A stretch of DNA of 14,758 bases from an uncultured Pseudoflavonifractor sp. (GCA_904419835.1 CAJFTA010000058.1:1-14758), one strand, 5' to 3'; shown: positions 1 through 7,321, counted from the stretch's first letter. Program-made: numbers and translations. The notes: generated from the letters alone by a model not told the origin.

Positions 1-63
1 GTTTAACGAAAAATCGGGCCTGTTCCCGTATATCCAAGAGGTTGGAAAAAGGGTGCGAAAAGC

Positions 64-99
64 GGAAATTTCCACGCTTATAGAAATCTGTGCTATAAT
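64..99 (+). promoter_or_regulatory. Promoter of the element repressor with a palindromic operator candidate
   Basis: A perfect -10 box TATAAT lies at 94-99. The -35 region at about 70-76 is poor. A perfect 10-bp palindrome GGAAATTTCC at 64-73 (extendable to GCG..CGC with one extra base) overlaps the -35 region, the place where a repressor would autoregulate. The expected transcript start near 106 lies downstream of the far-upstream GTG at 53, which supports translation starting at 128. Confidence 0.55.
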
Positions 100-127
100 A
101 GAAAGCAGAAGGAGAGGGGGCGCGGAT

Positions 128-970
128 ATGAATATCAAACTGACAATCCCGGAGCGGCTTAAAGATTTGCGGATAGAACGCGGCCTGACGCTGGAACAGC
201 TTTCCGAGGCGACGGGGATTTCCCGTGCTGCCCTCGGCAAATATGAGGCGGACGATTTCAAAGACATCAGCCCGTTCAGCATCGCGGCGCTGGCAAAGTT
301 CTACGGGGTGTCCGCCGATTACCTGATGGGATTGACGGAAACAAAAAATCACCCAAACACAGAGCTGGAAGCCCTGCATTTGGGTGACGGTGCGATTGAA
401 GTATTGAAAGGCGGGCAGTTCAACCACCGGCTGCTGTCGGAGCTGATCTGCCATAAAGATTTTCAGCGGTTGATGCTGGACGCGGAAATTTATGTTGACC
501 GCATCGCGGATATGCGGATCAACGACATGAACGCTGTGTTGGAAGCCGTGCGCCAAATGGTGCTGGCAAAGCGAGAGGATGGTGCGAACGATCTCTACCT
601 CCGTACATTGGAATTGGCGCAGGTGCCGGAGGAAGAATATTTCGGTCATGTGGTTGCGGATGATCTGACAGGGATACTCTGCGATATTCGGGAGGCCCAC
701 AAAACTGACAGCACAACGGCAGACGAGTCGTCCGCCGCTGCACAAGTCCAGCAGCAGTTGCAGACTGCCATAAATTTTGAGGGCAGCAGCGACGAAAAGA
801 AGGCGCGGGCGTTTCTGGCGACTTTCGGCATTGACTATGATGCCATCACAAAGGAGCAGTTTATCACCCTGATTGAGATACTGCGGCTGTCCAAGCACAT
901 GAAAAGTCCTATAAGTCAGCGTGGCAGGGCCAGCATGACACACGGGAAAGGAAAAAGAAAGCGTAAATAG
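128..970 (+). CDS. XRE-family (HTH_3) transcriptional regulator of an integrated element
   Basis: Predicted cytoplasmic DNA-binding repressor of 280 residues. Residues about 8-68 form a Cro/C1-type helix-turn-helix (KDLRIERGLTLEQLSEATG, then ISRAALGKYE, ending FYGVSADYLMGLTE), as in phage and conjugative-element regulators. The remaining ~210 residues are mostly helical and match no domain I recognise. The tail is very basic (GKGKRKRK). The ATG at 128 is preferred over the GTG at 53 because it follows a GGAGAGGGGG ribosome site and a TATAAT box lies between the two. Base composition is clearly less GC-rich than the sel genes beyond 1195. HTH proteins of this size with long C-terminal regions are frequent near integrases at the ends of Clostridia conjugative elements; that association is background knowledge, and no integrase is visible in this window. 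Confidence 0.8.
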   Translation: MNIKLTIPERLKDLRIERGLTLEQLSEATGISRAALGKYEADDFKDISPFSIAALAKFYGVSADYLMGLTETKNHPNTELEALHLGDGAIEVLKGGQFNHRLLSELICHKDFQRLMLDAEIYVDRIADMRINDMNAVLEAVRQMVLAKREDGANDLYLRTLELAQVPEEEYFGHVVADDLTGILCDIREAHKTDSTTADESSAAAQVQQQLQTAINFEGSSDEKKARAFLATFGIDYDAITKEQFITLIEILRLSKHMKSPISQRGRASMTHGKGKRKRK

Positions 971-1029
971 GCAAGAAAATACGCCGTATCCAGCAAAATC
1001 TGCTGAATACGGCGTATTTCTTCGTTGCC
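970..1029 (+). terminator. Long hairpin terminator after the element regulator
   Basis: A long imperfect inverted repeat starts at the last base of the stop codon. Its arms are about 975-995 and 1001-1022 (AATACGCCGTAT paired with ATACGGCGTATT), with an outer GGCAA/TTGCC pair at 970-974 and 1025-1029. The A-rich left arm and T-rich right arm suit a terminator working on both strands. It insulates the element from the converging sel transcripts. Confidence 0.8.
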
Positions 1030-1095
1030 CAATCCTGCCTGACAGATGCCATAATCGTAATTCTTTCAAATCACTTTCTTATGAGCACCTGTAGA
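1030..1095. other. AT-rich non-coding tail of the foreign segment, up to the junction with selC
   Basis: No gene is visible here. The stretch is markedly more AT-rich than the adjoining selC/selB sequence. It occupies the position where the 3' part of the tRNA-Sec gene should be (read on the minus strand), so it is taken as the element end or the assembly join. The change in sequence character falls at about 1090-1097. Confidence 0.5.
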
Positions 1096-1169
1096 AGCTC
1101 ACCGGGGCGGGGCCGCCGCCCCCAACGGTTTTGAAGACCGCGGGGCTCACCAGATACCCTTCTGCCCCC
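1093..1169 (-). tRNA. selC: tRNA-Sec (anticodon UCA), 3' part missing or displaced
   Basis: Read on the minus strand, an anticodon arm GCGGT-CTTCAAA-ACCGT gives anticodon UCA at 1134-1132, the selenocysteine tRNA signature. It is followed by a long variable arm (GGGGCGG paired with CCGCCCC, about 1123-1104), typical of tRNA-Sec. Upstream is a D arm with a TGGT loop and a 5' acceptor strand GGGGGCAG at 1169-1162. After the variable arm the gene fails: the T-loop reads TTCTACA rather than TTCRANN, the T-stem does not close properly, and no CTGCCCCC acceptor strand follows. The position directly downstream of selB on the same strand supports identity. As read, the gene should not give a functional tRNA. 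Either an element has inserted in its 3' end or the contig is misjoined. Confidence 0.75.
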
Positions 1170-1188
1170 ATCGGGCTCTCAAAACCTT

Positions 1189-1217
1189 ATTATATCACAG
1201 ATTTTCCCGCCGGAGAA
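1189..1217 (-). promoter_or_regulatory. Probable selC promoter inside the end of selB
   Basis: On the minus strand the last selB codons run into TGATATAAT, an extended -10 element (TATAAT at 1194-1189), with TTCTCC 17 bp upstream as a weak -35. The predicted start near 1182 is about a dozen bases before the tRNA 5' end at 1169. The selB stop codon TGA forms the TG of the extended -10. Confidence 0.55.
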
Positions 1218-3084
1218 CCCTGTAATTTCCCTCCCGGCGGGTGAGGCCCTCCTCATCCCAGTGCTCCAGCAGCAGCAGGGCGTATTTCCGGCTGACCCCC
1301 GCCGCGTCCCGGAACCGGGCCAGCGTGAGGGCGGGGGCGTCCTGAAACAGCTCCAGCAGCAGGGCGCGGGCCTGGCCCAGAGGGCGGCGGTGGATGCGGC
1401 AGCCCTCCCCCAGGGGAATCAGAATCCCCTGCCGGGTCATGGCGGCTACCACCTGGCGGCAGGCGGAGGAATCTGGGCCGAAGGCGGCCTCCACGGCGGC
1501 GTCCTCCGGGGCCTCCAGCCCGGCCCGGCGGTACAAGACCTCCAGCCTGTCCCGGATTTTGGCCAGCTCCGGGGTGTACCTGGGCCGGAATCCGGGGCGG
1601 TACGCAAGGCCGTTCCGCCGCCGGAGCACGCCCTGTCTCTCCAGAGCGGCAAGCAGCACATCGGACGGGCCGCCCTGGCCGGGGAGCAGGCGGGCGCACA
1701 GGGCCTGCTCCCCCATGCCGGGCTCCAGGGGCCGGGCGGCGTGCCAGCTGTCCAGCAGCTCCGCGGCCCGGCGTGCCAGCGTCTCCATAGCGGAGGCGGA
1801 CAGCCAGAATTCTCCCAGGGCCACCGCCCGCCCCGTCCCGGACAGCGCGTCCAGCGCCGCCTGCCCCTCTGCCGGGGACAGCCCTGCGGCCATGGCCAGC
1901 GCCTCCAAAGTCTGCGGGAAGGCGTGAAGCTCCAGCGACGCCGCCATGCGGCGGAGCGGGTCGGGAGAGGCCAGAGCGGACAGCCGTTCCGCCAGGCCGG
2001 GGTCCTTCTTTTTGTGCCGGGGGGACAGGTCCAGCAGTATGCCGCCCCCCACGGTGGCCGCCGGGGAGAGGGAGCGGACCACAAAGCGGTCTCCCATCCG
2101 GGCGGCCATGGGGGCGGCCAGCCGGAGCTGGGCGAAGCAGGTCTCGCCGGGCAGCAGCTCCGCCCGGTCGAAGAACACGCACCGGCAGGTCAGGGCGGCG
2201 GCGCCGTGGTGGAGGCGGAGCTGGGCGCCGTGTCTGACGGAACAGGGGGCGGCGGTCAGCAGCTTCAGCTCTACGTCCGCCCGGTCGGTGAGGACCATGG
2301 AGCCGGGGGCGGCCAGGGTGTCCCCCTTTTTAACGGAACCGGCGTCCCCGGAGAGCAGCAGGGCGGCCCGGTTTCCGGCCTCCAGCCGTTCCGCGCCAAC
2401 ACCGTGGCGCTGGAGCTCCCGCACCCGCACCGTCCCCGGCCCGGGGTACAGCGCCAGCACATCGCCGGGGGATACCTGTCCGGCGGACACAGTGCCCGCC
2501 GCCACCGTCCCCCGGCCGGGGAGAGAGAAGCGCCGGTCCACCTCCAGCCGGAAGGGGAGGTCAACTCTCCGCCTGCGGGGAGGCAGGGCGGCGATGGCCC
2601 GGCGCAGGGCGTCCAGCCCCAGCCCGGTTTTGGCCGAGACGGGGAGGATGGGCGCGCCGTCCAGGAAGGTGCCCGCCGTCAGGGCGGCGCAGTCCGCCTT
2701 CACCCGGGCAAGACGGCCCTCATCCGCCAGATCCGCCTTGGTGATGGCCACAATGCCCCGCTCCATGCCCAGCAGGGCGCACAGGGCCAGGTGCTCCCTG
2801 GTCTGGGGCATGATCCCCTCGCCCGCGTCCACCGTGAGGAGCACCCCATCCGCCCCCGCCGCCCCGGCGAGCATGCCGCGGATGAACCTCTCGTGGCCGG
2901 GTACGTCCACCAGGTCGGCCTCTCCGCCGTCCGGCAGGGGGAGGACGGCAAAGCCCGGCTCAATGGTCAGGCCCCGGCGCTTCTCCTCGGGGAGGGTGTC
3001 GGTGTCCGTGCCGGTGAGGGCCTTCACCAGGGCGGTCTTTCCGTGGTCCACGTGGCCCGCCACCGCCAGAATCAGGCGGTTCAC
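1195..3084 (-). CDS. selB: Selenocysteine-specific translation elongation factor SelB
   Basis: SelB is a GTPase that carries Sec-tRNA(Sec) to the ribosome at UGA codons marked by an mRNA SECIS hairpin. The 629-residue length is normal for bacterial SelB. The GTP-binding motifs are present: GHVDHGKT (10-17), RRGLTIEPGF (36-45), DVPGHE (60-65), TKAD (115-118) and a later PVSAKTGLG. Beta-barrel domains follow, then a C-terminal series of winged helices ending in RKYALLLLEHWDEEGLTRREGNYRVL, the part that binds SECIS RNA. The start is GTG at 3084 and overlaps the selA stop as GTGA, so translation is probably coupled to selA. The tRNA-Sec gene follows at once. No selD and no obvious selenoprotein gene is in the window. 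Long open frames on the opposite strand are artefacts of the high GC. Confidence 0.96.
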   Translation of the reverse strand: MNRLILAVAGHVDHGKTALVKALTGTDTDTLPEEKRRGLTIEPGFAVLPLPDGGEADLVDVPGHERFIRGMLAGAAGADGVLLTVDAGEGIMPQTREHLALCALLGMERGIVAITKADLADEGRLARVKADCAALTAGTFLDGAPILPVSAKTGLGLDALRRAIAALPPRRRRVDLPFRLEVDRRFSLPGRGTVAAGTVSAGQVSPGDVLALYPGPGTVRVRELQRHGVGAERLEAGNRAALLLSGDAGSVKKGDTLAAPGSMVLTDRADVELKLLTAAPCSVRHGAQLRLHHGAAALTCRCVFFDRAELLPGETCFAQLRLAAPMAARMGDRFVVRSLSPAATVGGGILLDLSPRHKKKDPGLAERLSALASPDPLRRMAASLELHAFPQTLEALAMAAGLSPAEGQAALDALSGTGRAVALGEFWLSASAMETLARRAAELLDSWHAARPLEPGMGEQALCARLLPGQGGPSDVLLAALERQGVLRRRNGLAYRPGFRPRYTPELAKIRDRLEVLYRRAGLEAPEDAAVEAAFGPDSSACRQVVAAMTRQGILIPLGEGCRIHRRPLGQARALLLELFQDAPALTLARFRDAAGVSRKYALLLLEHWDEEGLTRREGNYRVLRRENL

Positions 3085-4478
3085 CGGCTCGTCTCCCTTA
3101 CCGCTTCCGCCGCCCGGAGAATTTCCGCCTCATCCTCCGCCGCCAGGGTGCGCACGTCCAGCAGGAGGGCGCCGTGGTGGATGCGGCAGAGGATGGGCAC
3201 CGCATGGCGGCGGAAGGCGGCCTCCAGCCCCTCGGGGACGCCCGGCCCGGCGGTGACGGCGGCGCAGAAGCCGGGCAGCGCCTCGTTGGGCATGGACCCG
3301 CCCCCCACCTGACCGGCGCAGGGGAGGACGGACACTGTATAGTCCGGCCCCAGGGCCGCGCTCAGCCCGGCGGCCAGCCCCTCAGCCCGGCCGCGCAGGT
3401 CCTCGGGCCGGGCGCCCAGCATGGACAGCACGGGCAGGGCCTCTCTTGCGGCTTCCGGGTCCCGGAGGAGGAGGAGCGTGGCCTCCAGGGCGGCCAGAGA
3501 CAGCTTGTCGATGCGCACCACCCGGGCCAGGGGATGGCGCTTCATGGCGTCGATGTACCGCTTTTTCCCCAGCACCACGCCCGCCTGGGGACCGCCCAGC
3601 AGCTTGTCCCCGGAGAAACACACCACGTCGGCCCCGTCGGCCAGGGCCGCCGCCGCGCTGGGAGCGGCGGGGAGGGCGGGCAGGGCGGCGGGGGAGAGGA
3701 CGCAGCTGCCCAGGTCGCACAGCAGGGGCACGCCGTGGGCCGCCGCCAGCCCGGCGAGCTGGGACAGAGGGGTGTCCTCGGTGAAGCCCACAATCTGGTA
3801 ATTGCTGGTGTGGACCTTCAGCAGGGCCTGGGCCTCCTGGGAGAGCAGGGCGCGCTCATAGTCGGCCCGGCGGGTCTTGTTGGTGGTGCCCACCTCCCGG
3901 AGAACCGCGCCGCTTGCCTCCATGATCTCAGGCACCCGGAAGGCGCCGCCAATCTCCACCAGCTCCCCCCTGGACACGGCCACCCCTTTGCCCGCCGCCA
4001 GGGCGGAGAGCATGAGGAACACGGCGGCGGCGTTGTTGTTCACCGCCATGGCCGCCTCCGACCCGGTGAGGGAGCAGAGCAGGGCCTCCACGTGGCTGTG
4101 GCGGCTGCCCCGGCAGGCTCTGTCCAGGTCGTACTCCAGATTGGAGTAGCCCTCCGCCGCCGCCCGGACTGCCTCTGCCGCCTGGGGGGCCAGGGGCGCC
4201 CGGCCCAGATTGGTGTGGAGCACCACGCCGGTGGCGTTGATAACCTTCCGCAGGCCCGGACGGCACAGGGCCCGGGCCGCGGAGGCAATTTCACCGGCCA
4301 GGGCGTCCACAGGCGGCACAGCCGCCCCGGCCAGAACGGTCCGGCGCACCTCCTCCAGGGTGTCCCGGGCGGCCTGGCGGATGAGGCCGTAGGGGATCGT
4401 CTCACGGGCGGAGACCAGGGTGGGATGGGACAGCAGAACGTCCATTTTGGGCAGGGCGCGGAGCGGATTTTCACACAT
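3081..4478 (-). CDS. selA: L-seryl-tRNA(Sec) selenium transferase SelA
   Basis: SelA is a PLP enzyme that converts Ser-tRNA(Sec) to selenocysteinyl-tRNA(Sec) using selenophosphate. The 465-residue product has the N-terminal SelA helical region (NPLRALPKMDVLL), the ATGVVLHTNLGRAPL segment, EYDLDRACRGSRHSH and VNNNAAAVFL. The PLP-binding lysine is K292 within SGDKLLGGPQAG (coordinate 3605-3603). The ATG at 4478 is chosen over the GTG at 4487 because a GGAGG site sits 8 nt before the ATG and directly abuts the GTG. It is co-transcribed with selB through a 4-nt stop/start overlap. Both genes look intact and full length, in contrast to the damaged tRNA-Sec after them. Confidence 0.96.
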   Translation of the reverse strand: MCENPLRALPKMDVLLSHPTLVSARETIPYGLIRQAARDTLEEVRRTVLAGAAVPPVDALAGEIASAARALCRPGLRKVINATGVVLHTNLGRAPLAPQAAEAVRAAAEGYSNLEYDLDRACRGSRHSHVEALLCSLTGSEAAMAVNNNAAAVFLMLSALAAGKGVAVSRGELVEIGGAFRVPEIMEASGAVLREVGTTNKTRRADYERALLSQEAQALLKVHTSNYQIVGFTEDTPLSQLAGLAAAHGVPLLCDLGSCVLSPAALPALPAAPSAAAALADGADVVCFSGDKLLGGPQAGVVLGKKRYIDAMKRHPLARVVRIDKLSLAALEATLLLLRDPEAAREALPVLSMLGARPEDLRGRAEGLAAGLSAALGPDYTVSVLPCAGQVGGGSMPNEALPGFCAAVTAGPGVPEGLEAAFRRHAVPILCRIHHGALLLDVRTLAAEDEAEILRAAEAVRETSR

Positions 4479-4528
4479 GGACAGCACCTCCGGGGAAAAT
4501 TTCTCACAGGGCCGGTTCAGCAGGTACC

Positions 4529-4534
4529 ATTATA
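4529..4534 (-). promoter_or_regulatory. Extended -10 promoter for selA-selB, built into the stop codon of the preceding gene
   Basis: On the minus strand TGCTATAAT contains an extended -10 (TG, one base, TATAAT at 4534-4529). The TAA stop of the upstream XRE gene lies inside TATAAT. No good -35 is visible, as is common with extended -10 promoters. The predicted start is near 4522, leaving a leader of about 45 nt before the selA ATG. Confidence 0.6.
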
Positions 4535-4805
4535 GCACAGATGCCTCCCCGATGGGCCAGGATTTGTCCTCGTCCAGCAGGGCGAGGGGGGAGGTGTTCA
4601 GGGCGGCGGCCAGGGCCATGAGTTCAAAATCGGCCACCACCCGGCTGCCGGTTTCGATCCGGCTCACCGCCTTCTGCTCCAGGGCCAGCCCCGCCACCTG
4701 GAGCCGGGCGGCCAGCTGCTCCTGGGACAGGCCCAGGTCCACCCGCAGGCGGCGGACCTGACGGCCGCAGAGATTGGCCTTTCCGCGGTATCGGTACAGC
4801 TTCAT
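4530..4805 (-). CDS. Small XRE-family HTH regulator
   Basis: A predicted 91-residue cytoplasmic DNA-binding protein. A Cro/C1-type helix-turn-helix covers about residues 13-75 (GRQVRRLRVDLGLSQEQLAARL, a recognition helix around KAVSRIETGSR, then ELMALAAALNTSPLALL). There is no effector domain. The ATG at 4805 is used because GGAGGA lies 5 nt upstream; the in-frame ATG at 4826 has no such site. It is divergent from the exported protein at 4980, and the shared region holds two CCAAAGATG direct repeats that could be its operators. It lies 51 bp ahead of selA but a separate promoter follows it, so a link to selenium metabolism is not implied. Confidence 0.85.
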   Translation of the reverse strand: MKLYRYRGKANLCGRQVRRLRVDLGLSQEQLAARLQVAGLALEQKAVSRIETGSRVVADFELMALAAALNTSPLALLDEDKSWPIGEASVL

Positions 4806-4822
4806 TGTCGTCCTCCAATATG

Positions 4823-4883
4823 CCAAAGATGGATAATTTCCTTGACAGTATCACGGAGTCGAACTATAATTATTCCAAAGATG
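4823..4883. repeat. Two CCAAAGATG direct repeats in the divergent promoter region, candidate operators
   Basis: CCAAAGATG occurs at 4823-4831 and 4875-4883, each preceded by an AT-rich run (AATATG and TTATT). The copies are 52 bp apart, close to five helical turns. One lies before the plus-strand -35 and one just after the -10, over the expected transcript start. This suits binding by the adjacent XRE protein, but no binding data exist here. Confidence 0.45.
4842..4870 (+). promoter_or_regulatory. Consensus sigma-A promoter for the exported stalk-domain protein
   Basis: A perfect TTGACA (4842-4847) and a perfect TATAAT (4865-4870) are separated by exactly 17 bp. The predicted transcript start is near 4877, giving a leader of about 100 nt before the ATG at 4980. 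Such a strong core promoter usually needs repression, which fits the adjacent regulator gene and the flanking repeats. Confidence 0.88.
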
Positions 4884-4979
4884 ACTAAAATGGAAAATAA
4901 GAAGAAGTGGACAATTGAGGGAAAACATAGTAAACTAAATTTGCAGTACCCAAAACCCGGGAAAAAAGGAGGAACACCC

Positions 4980-6755
4980 ATGAAGAAACTGGCAACCCTA
5001 TTGGCAGTGCTTCTGCTGATCTCCTGCGCGCCCGCCTCGGCTGCGGAGACGGTGCTCACCGGAGCGGAGGCCTACCAGCAGTACGGCCCCTGGTACACCT
5101 GGACCCAGGAGCAGAAGGACACGGCGACGGCGGAATGGAGCGAGGACCTCTGGTATGACTACTGGGACGCCTATTTCGTCCAGAGCGGCACGGAGGAAGA
5201 GCAGTACTACACCGACATGGAGGAGTGGGATCAGGCCTTCTACGGCGATGCGTGGGAGGAGGAGTGGGAGCAGTATCTTCAGAGTGTGAAGGAAGCCCTG
5301 GGCATGCCCTACCCCGACGGCATCAACGTGTCGGTCAACGGGGAATGGCTGGACCTGGACGGGCTGGAGCCCTGGGGCCTGAACGGCCGCACCATGGTGC
5401 CGGTGCGCCCCTTCCTGGAGGCGCTGGGGGCCAAGGTGGACTACGCGGACAACGTGGTCACCGCCGTGCTGCCCGACGGGGTCACCCTGGAGCTGACCGG
5501 GGGGAGCACCACCATGACCCGGGTGTCCGGGGATAAGATTGACAAGATTGAGATGGACGTGCCCCTGACGGCAGTGGCCAACCGGACCTACATCCCCGCC
5601 CGCTTTGCCGGCGAGGCGGTGGGCATGGCCGTGGCGTGGGACGGGGACTATCAGGCGGCCCACTTCACCGACTGGGACAGCATTGAGGCGCAAATTGACC
5701 AGAACTTCGCCACGCTTAACACCCTGCTGTCCATAGGGCAGGGGCAGAGCGACCCGGAGCAGACCTACCGGGTGAAGGAGCTGGTGTCCGGGTCCATGAC
5801 CCTCTACGGCGCGACCGAGGCGGAAAGCGGCACCGCCGCCATATCCCTGACTGTGGACGGCCTGGTCCGGGGCGGGCAGGCGGATCTGGACATGAAGCTG
5901 GATCTGGACCTGGGAGACCTGAAGGGGATGGTCACCGCCAGTATGCTGGAGGAAGAAGCGGCGGCGCTGGACCTGCTGTCCGACTTTGAGATGGAGATGC
6001 GGGGCGACCTGGACCAGGGAACCCTCTACATGACCGGAAACAAGCTGGGGGACATCCCCGGCAGCACCGTGGGCAGCGGCGAGTGGGTGGCTCTGCCCCT
6101 GGTCGAAGGCGGGGAGGCCCTGCCGGAGGAGGCACAGACGCAGGCCCTCACGGTGGGCAGCATGCTGACCGCCGCGCTGAAGGAGAGCGGCGTCAGTGGG
6201 ACCGGAATGCCCCCCTGCGTCAGCGCCCTGGACACGGCGGAGCTGCTGGCCCTCATCCTGGGGGATGACTGCTTCACCGTCTCCACCGCCGGAAGCACCA
6301 CCACCTACACCCTGAAGGTGGATACCCTTGCTCTGACGGACAAGGTTTCCGCCCTGGCGGAGGAGAAGGGGACCCTGGATCTCTACCTGCTGCAGAGCTA
6401 CCTGAACAACGAACTGAAGGTGGACTGCACCGGCGCCTTCCAGGTGCGGGACAACCAGCTGGTGGATATGGAGCTGGATATGACAGTAAAGGTGCCCGCC
6501 CTTATCACGGGCAGTACACCCATGGACATCAGCTTCTCCGCCAGCGGGGACAGCACCGAGATGGTGTGCACCCTGACCGCCGGGATCGGCTACGGCGGAA
6601 AGCTGGAGATGAAGGCGGAGGCCTCTGTGGAAGAGACCAGCGACATGCCCGTCACCACGCCGCCTGAGGGCGCGGTGGTCCGAACCGCCGATGCGCTGGG
6701 CGCCGGCACGGAGTATTCCGGCGGGCTGGACAGCCTGCCCGGTATTGTCCGATAA
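4980..6755 (+). CDS. Exported copper-amine-oxidase N-terminal-domain (stalk) protein, possible lipoprotein
   Basis: A 591-residue exported protein of unknown exact role. The signal peptide MKKLATLLAVLLLISC ends in a possible lipobox (LIS-C16), with an alternative signal peptidase site after APASA. Residues about 25-110 are unusually acidic and rich in Trp and Tyr (LWYDYWDAY, EEEWEQYLQ). Residues about 113-215 form a Cu_amine_oxidN1 stalk domain (NGRTMVPVRPFLEALGAKV, RTYIPARFAGEAVG), widely used in Clostridia surface proteins and not itself an oxidase. The remaining ~370 residues alternate short hydrophobic and acidic strands, which could suggest a LolA-like beta sheet, but I cannot assign a family. 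The ATG at 4980 follows AAAGGAGG by 6 nt; longer in-frame starts would bury the signal peptide. A strong promoter and a terminator make it a single-gene unit. Confidence 0.85.
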   Translation: MKKLATLLAVLLLISCAPASAAETVLTGAEAYQQYGPWYTWTQEQKDTATAEWSEDLWYDYWDAYFVQSGTEEEQYYTDMEEWDQAFYGDAWEEEWEQYLQSVKEALGMPYPDGINVSVNGEWLDLDGLEPWGLNGRTMVPVRPFLEALGAKVDYADNVVTAVLPDGVTLELTGGSTTMTRVSGDKIDKIEMDVPLTAVANRTYIPARFAGEAVGMAVAWDGDYQAAHFTDWDSIEAQIDQNFATLNTLLSIGQGQSDPEQTYRVKELVSGSMTLYGATEAESGTAAISLTVDGLVRGGQADLDMKLDLDLGDLKGMVTASMLEEEAAALDLLSDFEMEMRGDLDQGTLYMTGNKLGDIPGSTVGSGEWVALPLVEGGEALPEEAQTQALTVGSMLTAALKESGVSGTGMPPCVSALDTAELLALILGDDCFTVSTAGSTTTYTLKVDTLALTDKVSALAEEKGTLDLYLLQSYLNNELKVDCTGAFQVRDNQLVDMELDMTVKVPALITGSTPMDISFSASGDSTEMVCTLTAGIGYGGKLEMKAEASVEETSDMPVTTPPEGAVVRTADALGAGTEYSGGLDSLPGIVR

Positions 6756-6758
6756 CAC

Positions 6759-6797
6759 AAAAAAATCCACCTTCCTCCCTGGGAAGGTGGATTTTTT
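6759..6797. terminator. Bidirectional terminator between converging genes
   Basis: A near-perfect hairpin pairs AAAAAATCCACCTTCC with GGAAGGTGGATTTTTT across a short loop. The A-run and T-run allow it to serve both the plus-strand exported-protein gene ending at 6755 and the minus-strand PAP2 gene ending at 6802. Confidence 0.93.
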
Positions 6798-6801
6798 GCA
6801 T

Positions 6802-7290
6802 TCAGGGGATGAGCCAGAAGCCCACGGCGCCGCAGGCCGCGCCCAGAACGGCCCCGGAGAGCACGTCCCGGGGGAAGTGGACGCCGCCGATGACCCGGAT
6901 GAGGGCGATGAGCACCCCCACGGCCAGAAACACCCCGCCCAGAGGGGGGCACACCCACCAGAAGGCCATGTCGATGACAAAGACCGAGAACACGTGGCGG
7001 CTGGGGAAGGAGTTGCCCCTGGTGTCCTTGGGGATGAGGGGGACAATGTCCAGCACCTCATAGGGCCGGGGGGCGTTGCACCACTTGCGGAACAGGGTCA
7101 GGGCCGCGAAGGACACCCCCGGCGCAATCACCGCCCGCAGCAGCCGCGGGTCCCGGGTGAGCAGCAGAAAGAGGAGCAGGGCGGGGTAGGCGATGTAGAC
7201 CGACAATGTGAGCAGCCTGTTCAACACCCGGATGGCCCCGGCATAGGGGCGGAAGGGGGCGGACAGGCGGGCGTAGAGCGATGCTGTCAT
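6802..7290 (-). CDS. PAP2-family integral membrane phosphatase
   Basis: Predicted membrane lipid phosphatase of 162 residues (type 2 phosphatidic acid phosphatase superfamily, which includes undecaprenyl-pyrophosphate and phosphatidylglycerophosphate phosphatases). The three superfamily motifs are visible: RKWCNAPRPYE (68-78), PSRH (96-99) with the catalytic acid His, and RVIGGVHFPRD (132-142) with the nucleophilic His138 and Asp142. About four or five hydrophobic helices surround them (for example 28-45, 103-117, 118-133, 145-161). The ATG at 7290 is preceded by AGGAGG at 6 nt; a TTG six bases upstream is too close to that site. Substrate cannot be told from sequence. No clear promoter is seen just upstream, where a repeated hairpin element begins. 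Confidence 0.9.
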   Translation of the reverse strand: MTASLYARLSAPFRPYAGAIRVLNRLLTLSVYIAYPALLLFLLLTRDPRLLRAVIAPGVSFAALTLFRKWCNAPRPYEVLDIVPLIPKDTRGNSFPSRHVFSVFVIDMAFWWVCPPLGGVFLAVGVLIALIRVIGGVHFPRDVLSGAVLGAACGAVGFWLIP

Positions 7291-7321
7291 GGTCAACCTC
7301 CTGGAAAATGGGATGCAGACG

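Noticed and set aside
1261..3312. A 683-codon open frame on the plus strand opposite selB
   Set aside because: It is antisense to a clear selB, is Gly/Gln/Pro-rich low-complexity translation, and has no ribosome site. It arises from the very high GC at third codon positions.
1195..4478. selA and selB as recently acquired foreign genes because of their extreme GC
   Set aside because: Codon choice is similar in kind to neighbouring genes such as murI, and the locus order selA-selB-selC is standard. No boundary signs are seen on the selA side.
3174..4535. A 453-codon open frame opposite selA
   Set aside because: It overlaps selA completely and gives low-complexity Gly/Gln/His-rich protein; no start signals.
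4881..4979. An N-terminal extension of the exported protein from ATG 4881 (or 4842)
   Set aside because: The frame is open but it lacks a ribosome site, lies at or before the transcript start, and would place the signal peptide internally.
4998..7061. A 687-codon open frame on the minus strand opposite the exported protein
   Set aside because: It crosses a bidirectional terminator and the PAP2 gene in another frame, and its translation has no recognisable domain. It is a GC shadow.
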